Source: Phycisphaerales bacterium (GTDB lineage: Bacteria; Planctomycetota; Phycisphaerae; Phycisphaerales; UBA1924). Taken from it: a DNA stretch of 64,000 nt. The notes beneath the pieces were generated by a model. The model made no database searches, was not told where the DNA came from, and saw nothing but the letters and a program-made list of their open reading frames with translations. The position numbers and the translations under genes are program-made. The DNA lies in the NCBI GenBank assembly GCA_007693785.1, contig RECY01000024.1, positions 248,001-312,000 on the forward strand, given 5' to 3'. This document shows positions 63,669 through 64,000 of this stretch, piece after piece. How positions within the stretch are numbered: the first letter of the stretch is position 1; each line of letters opens with the position of its first letter.

Positions 63669-64000
63669 TCAATCCTCGGCGGAAACGGTGGAGTCCTCGT
63701 CGAGCTCGGTGCGTCCGACCGTGCGTCCCATGCGGTGGACTTTGTCGGTGAGGGCCGCGGGGTCCTTGCTCTTGTCGATCATCTCCTCGGCCCCGATCAT
63801 GCCCTTGGAGTAGAGCGACCAGAGGTGGTCGTCGAGCAGCTGCATACCGAACTTTTTCCCGGTCTGGATCGCCGAGTCAATGCGGAAGGTCTTGTTGTCG
63901 CGGATCAGGTTCGCGATCGCGGGGGTCACCACGAGGAACTCGTAGCCGGCGACCATGCCCCCGCTGTCCACCCGGGAGAGGAGCACCTGGCTGAGCACGC
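63669..64000 (-). CDS. PilT-like twitching motility ATPase, C-terminal fragment
   Basis: Runs off the right edge; about 110 C-terminal residues are visible. VLSQVLLSRVDSGGMVAGYEFLVVTPAIANLIRDNKTFRI matches the PilT C-terminus, here cited in pieces (SQVLLSRV, EFLVVTPAIANLIR), followed by QTGKKFGMQLLDDHLWSLY. The tail is acidic and Ser-rich (about 25 residues). PilT powers type IV pilus retraction. It would be the first gene of the cluster going leftward, before gspE, separated by about 200 bp of AT-rich sequence. Confidence 0.9.
   Translation of the reverse strand, partial: VLSQVLLSRVDSGGMVAGYEFLVVTPAIANLIRDNKTFRIDSAIQTGKKFGMQLLDDHLWSLYSKGMIGAEEMIDKSKDPAALTDKVHRMGRTVGRTELDEDSTVSAED

Overview
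The window is very GC-rich and gene-dense, with many ATGA/GTGA start-stop overlaps. The gene content points to a planctomycete, most likely class Phycisphaerae. Supporting signs are secreted proteins ending in a PEP-CTERM-like tail (Pro motif, hydrophobic stretch, RRRR), many prepilin-type FTLxE proteins, a one-piece SecDF, ECF sigma/RskA-type anti-sigma pairs, and LPS-type nucleotide-sugar enzymes. The assignment is an inference from gene content; no rRNA or other phylogenetic marker is present to confirm it. I see no insertion sequence, prophage or CRISPR array.

Layout. 1-3 kb: the end of an unknown coiled-coil/membrane protein, a PAAR-repeat spike protein and an MsrB-MsrA fusion. 3-14 kb: an envelope/translocation block on the minus strand (rhomboid, tgt, yajC, secDF, LysM protein, HldD-like and UXS-like epimerases) with a divergent GT9 heptosyltransferase-like gene. 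14-16 kb: serC and serA. 16-19 kb: two tandem paralogous prepilin-like genes, each with its own terminator. 19-24 kb: zinc-ribbon protein, SurA/PpiC-like lipoprotein, alpha/beta hydrolase and RNase Y. 24-31 kb: a lipoprotein, then a minus-strand group scpB - lipoprotein - DUF58 - transglutaminase - PilZ, and a divergent queuosine-precursor transporter. 31.7 kb: tRNA-Tyr. 32-39.4 kb: two secreted PEP-CTERM-like proteins, two paralogous ECF-sigma/RskA anti-sigma modules in inverted orientation around a metallo-hydrolase and a DUF2256 protein, and a two-domain fasciclin protein. 39.7-48.9 kb: OmpA lipoprotein, prepilin peptidase, xseB-xseA, a secreted protein of unknown function, a glycosyltransferase, two Opp/Dpp-type ABC transporter genes and tRNA-Pro.

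49-64 kb is the most striking part. Transcribed leftward are pilT (partial), gspE, gspF and then five prepilin-like genes in the canonical T2SS order G-H-I-J-K, most joined by 4-nt overlaps. The pseudopilins are greatly enlarged: about 357, 373, 374, 746 and 1790 residues, against roughly 110-330 in classical type II secretion systems. With the prepilin peptidase at 40.6-42.0 kb and the two prepilins at 16.4-18.7 kb, this describes an unusual type II secretion / type IV filament machine whose tip complex would be built from giant subunits. No secretin (GspD) or GspC/L/M genes lie in the window.

Most gene starts were refined from Shine-Dalgarno-like GGAG/AAGG motifs and overlaps. Functions are by motif recognition only; no database search was run.
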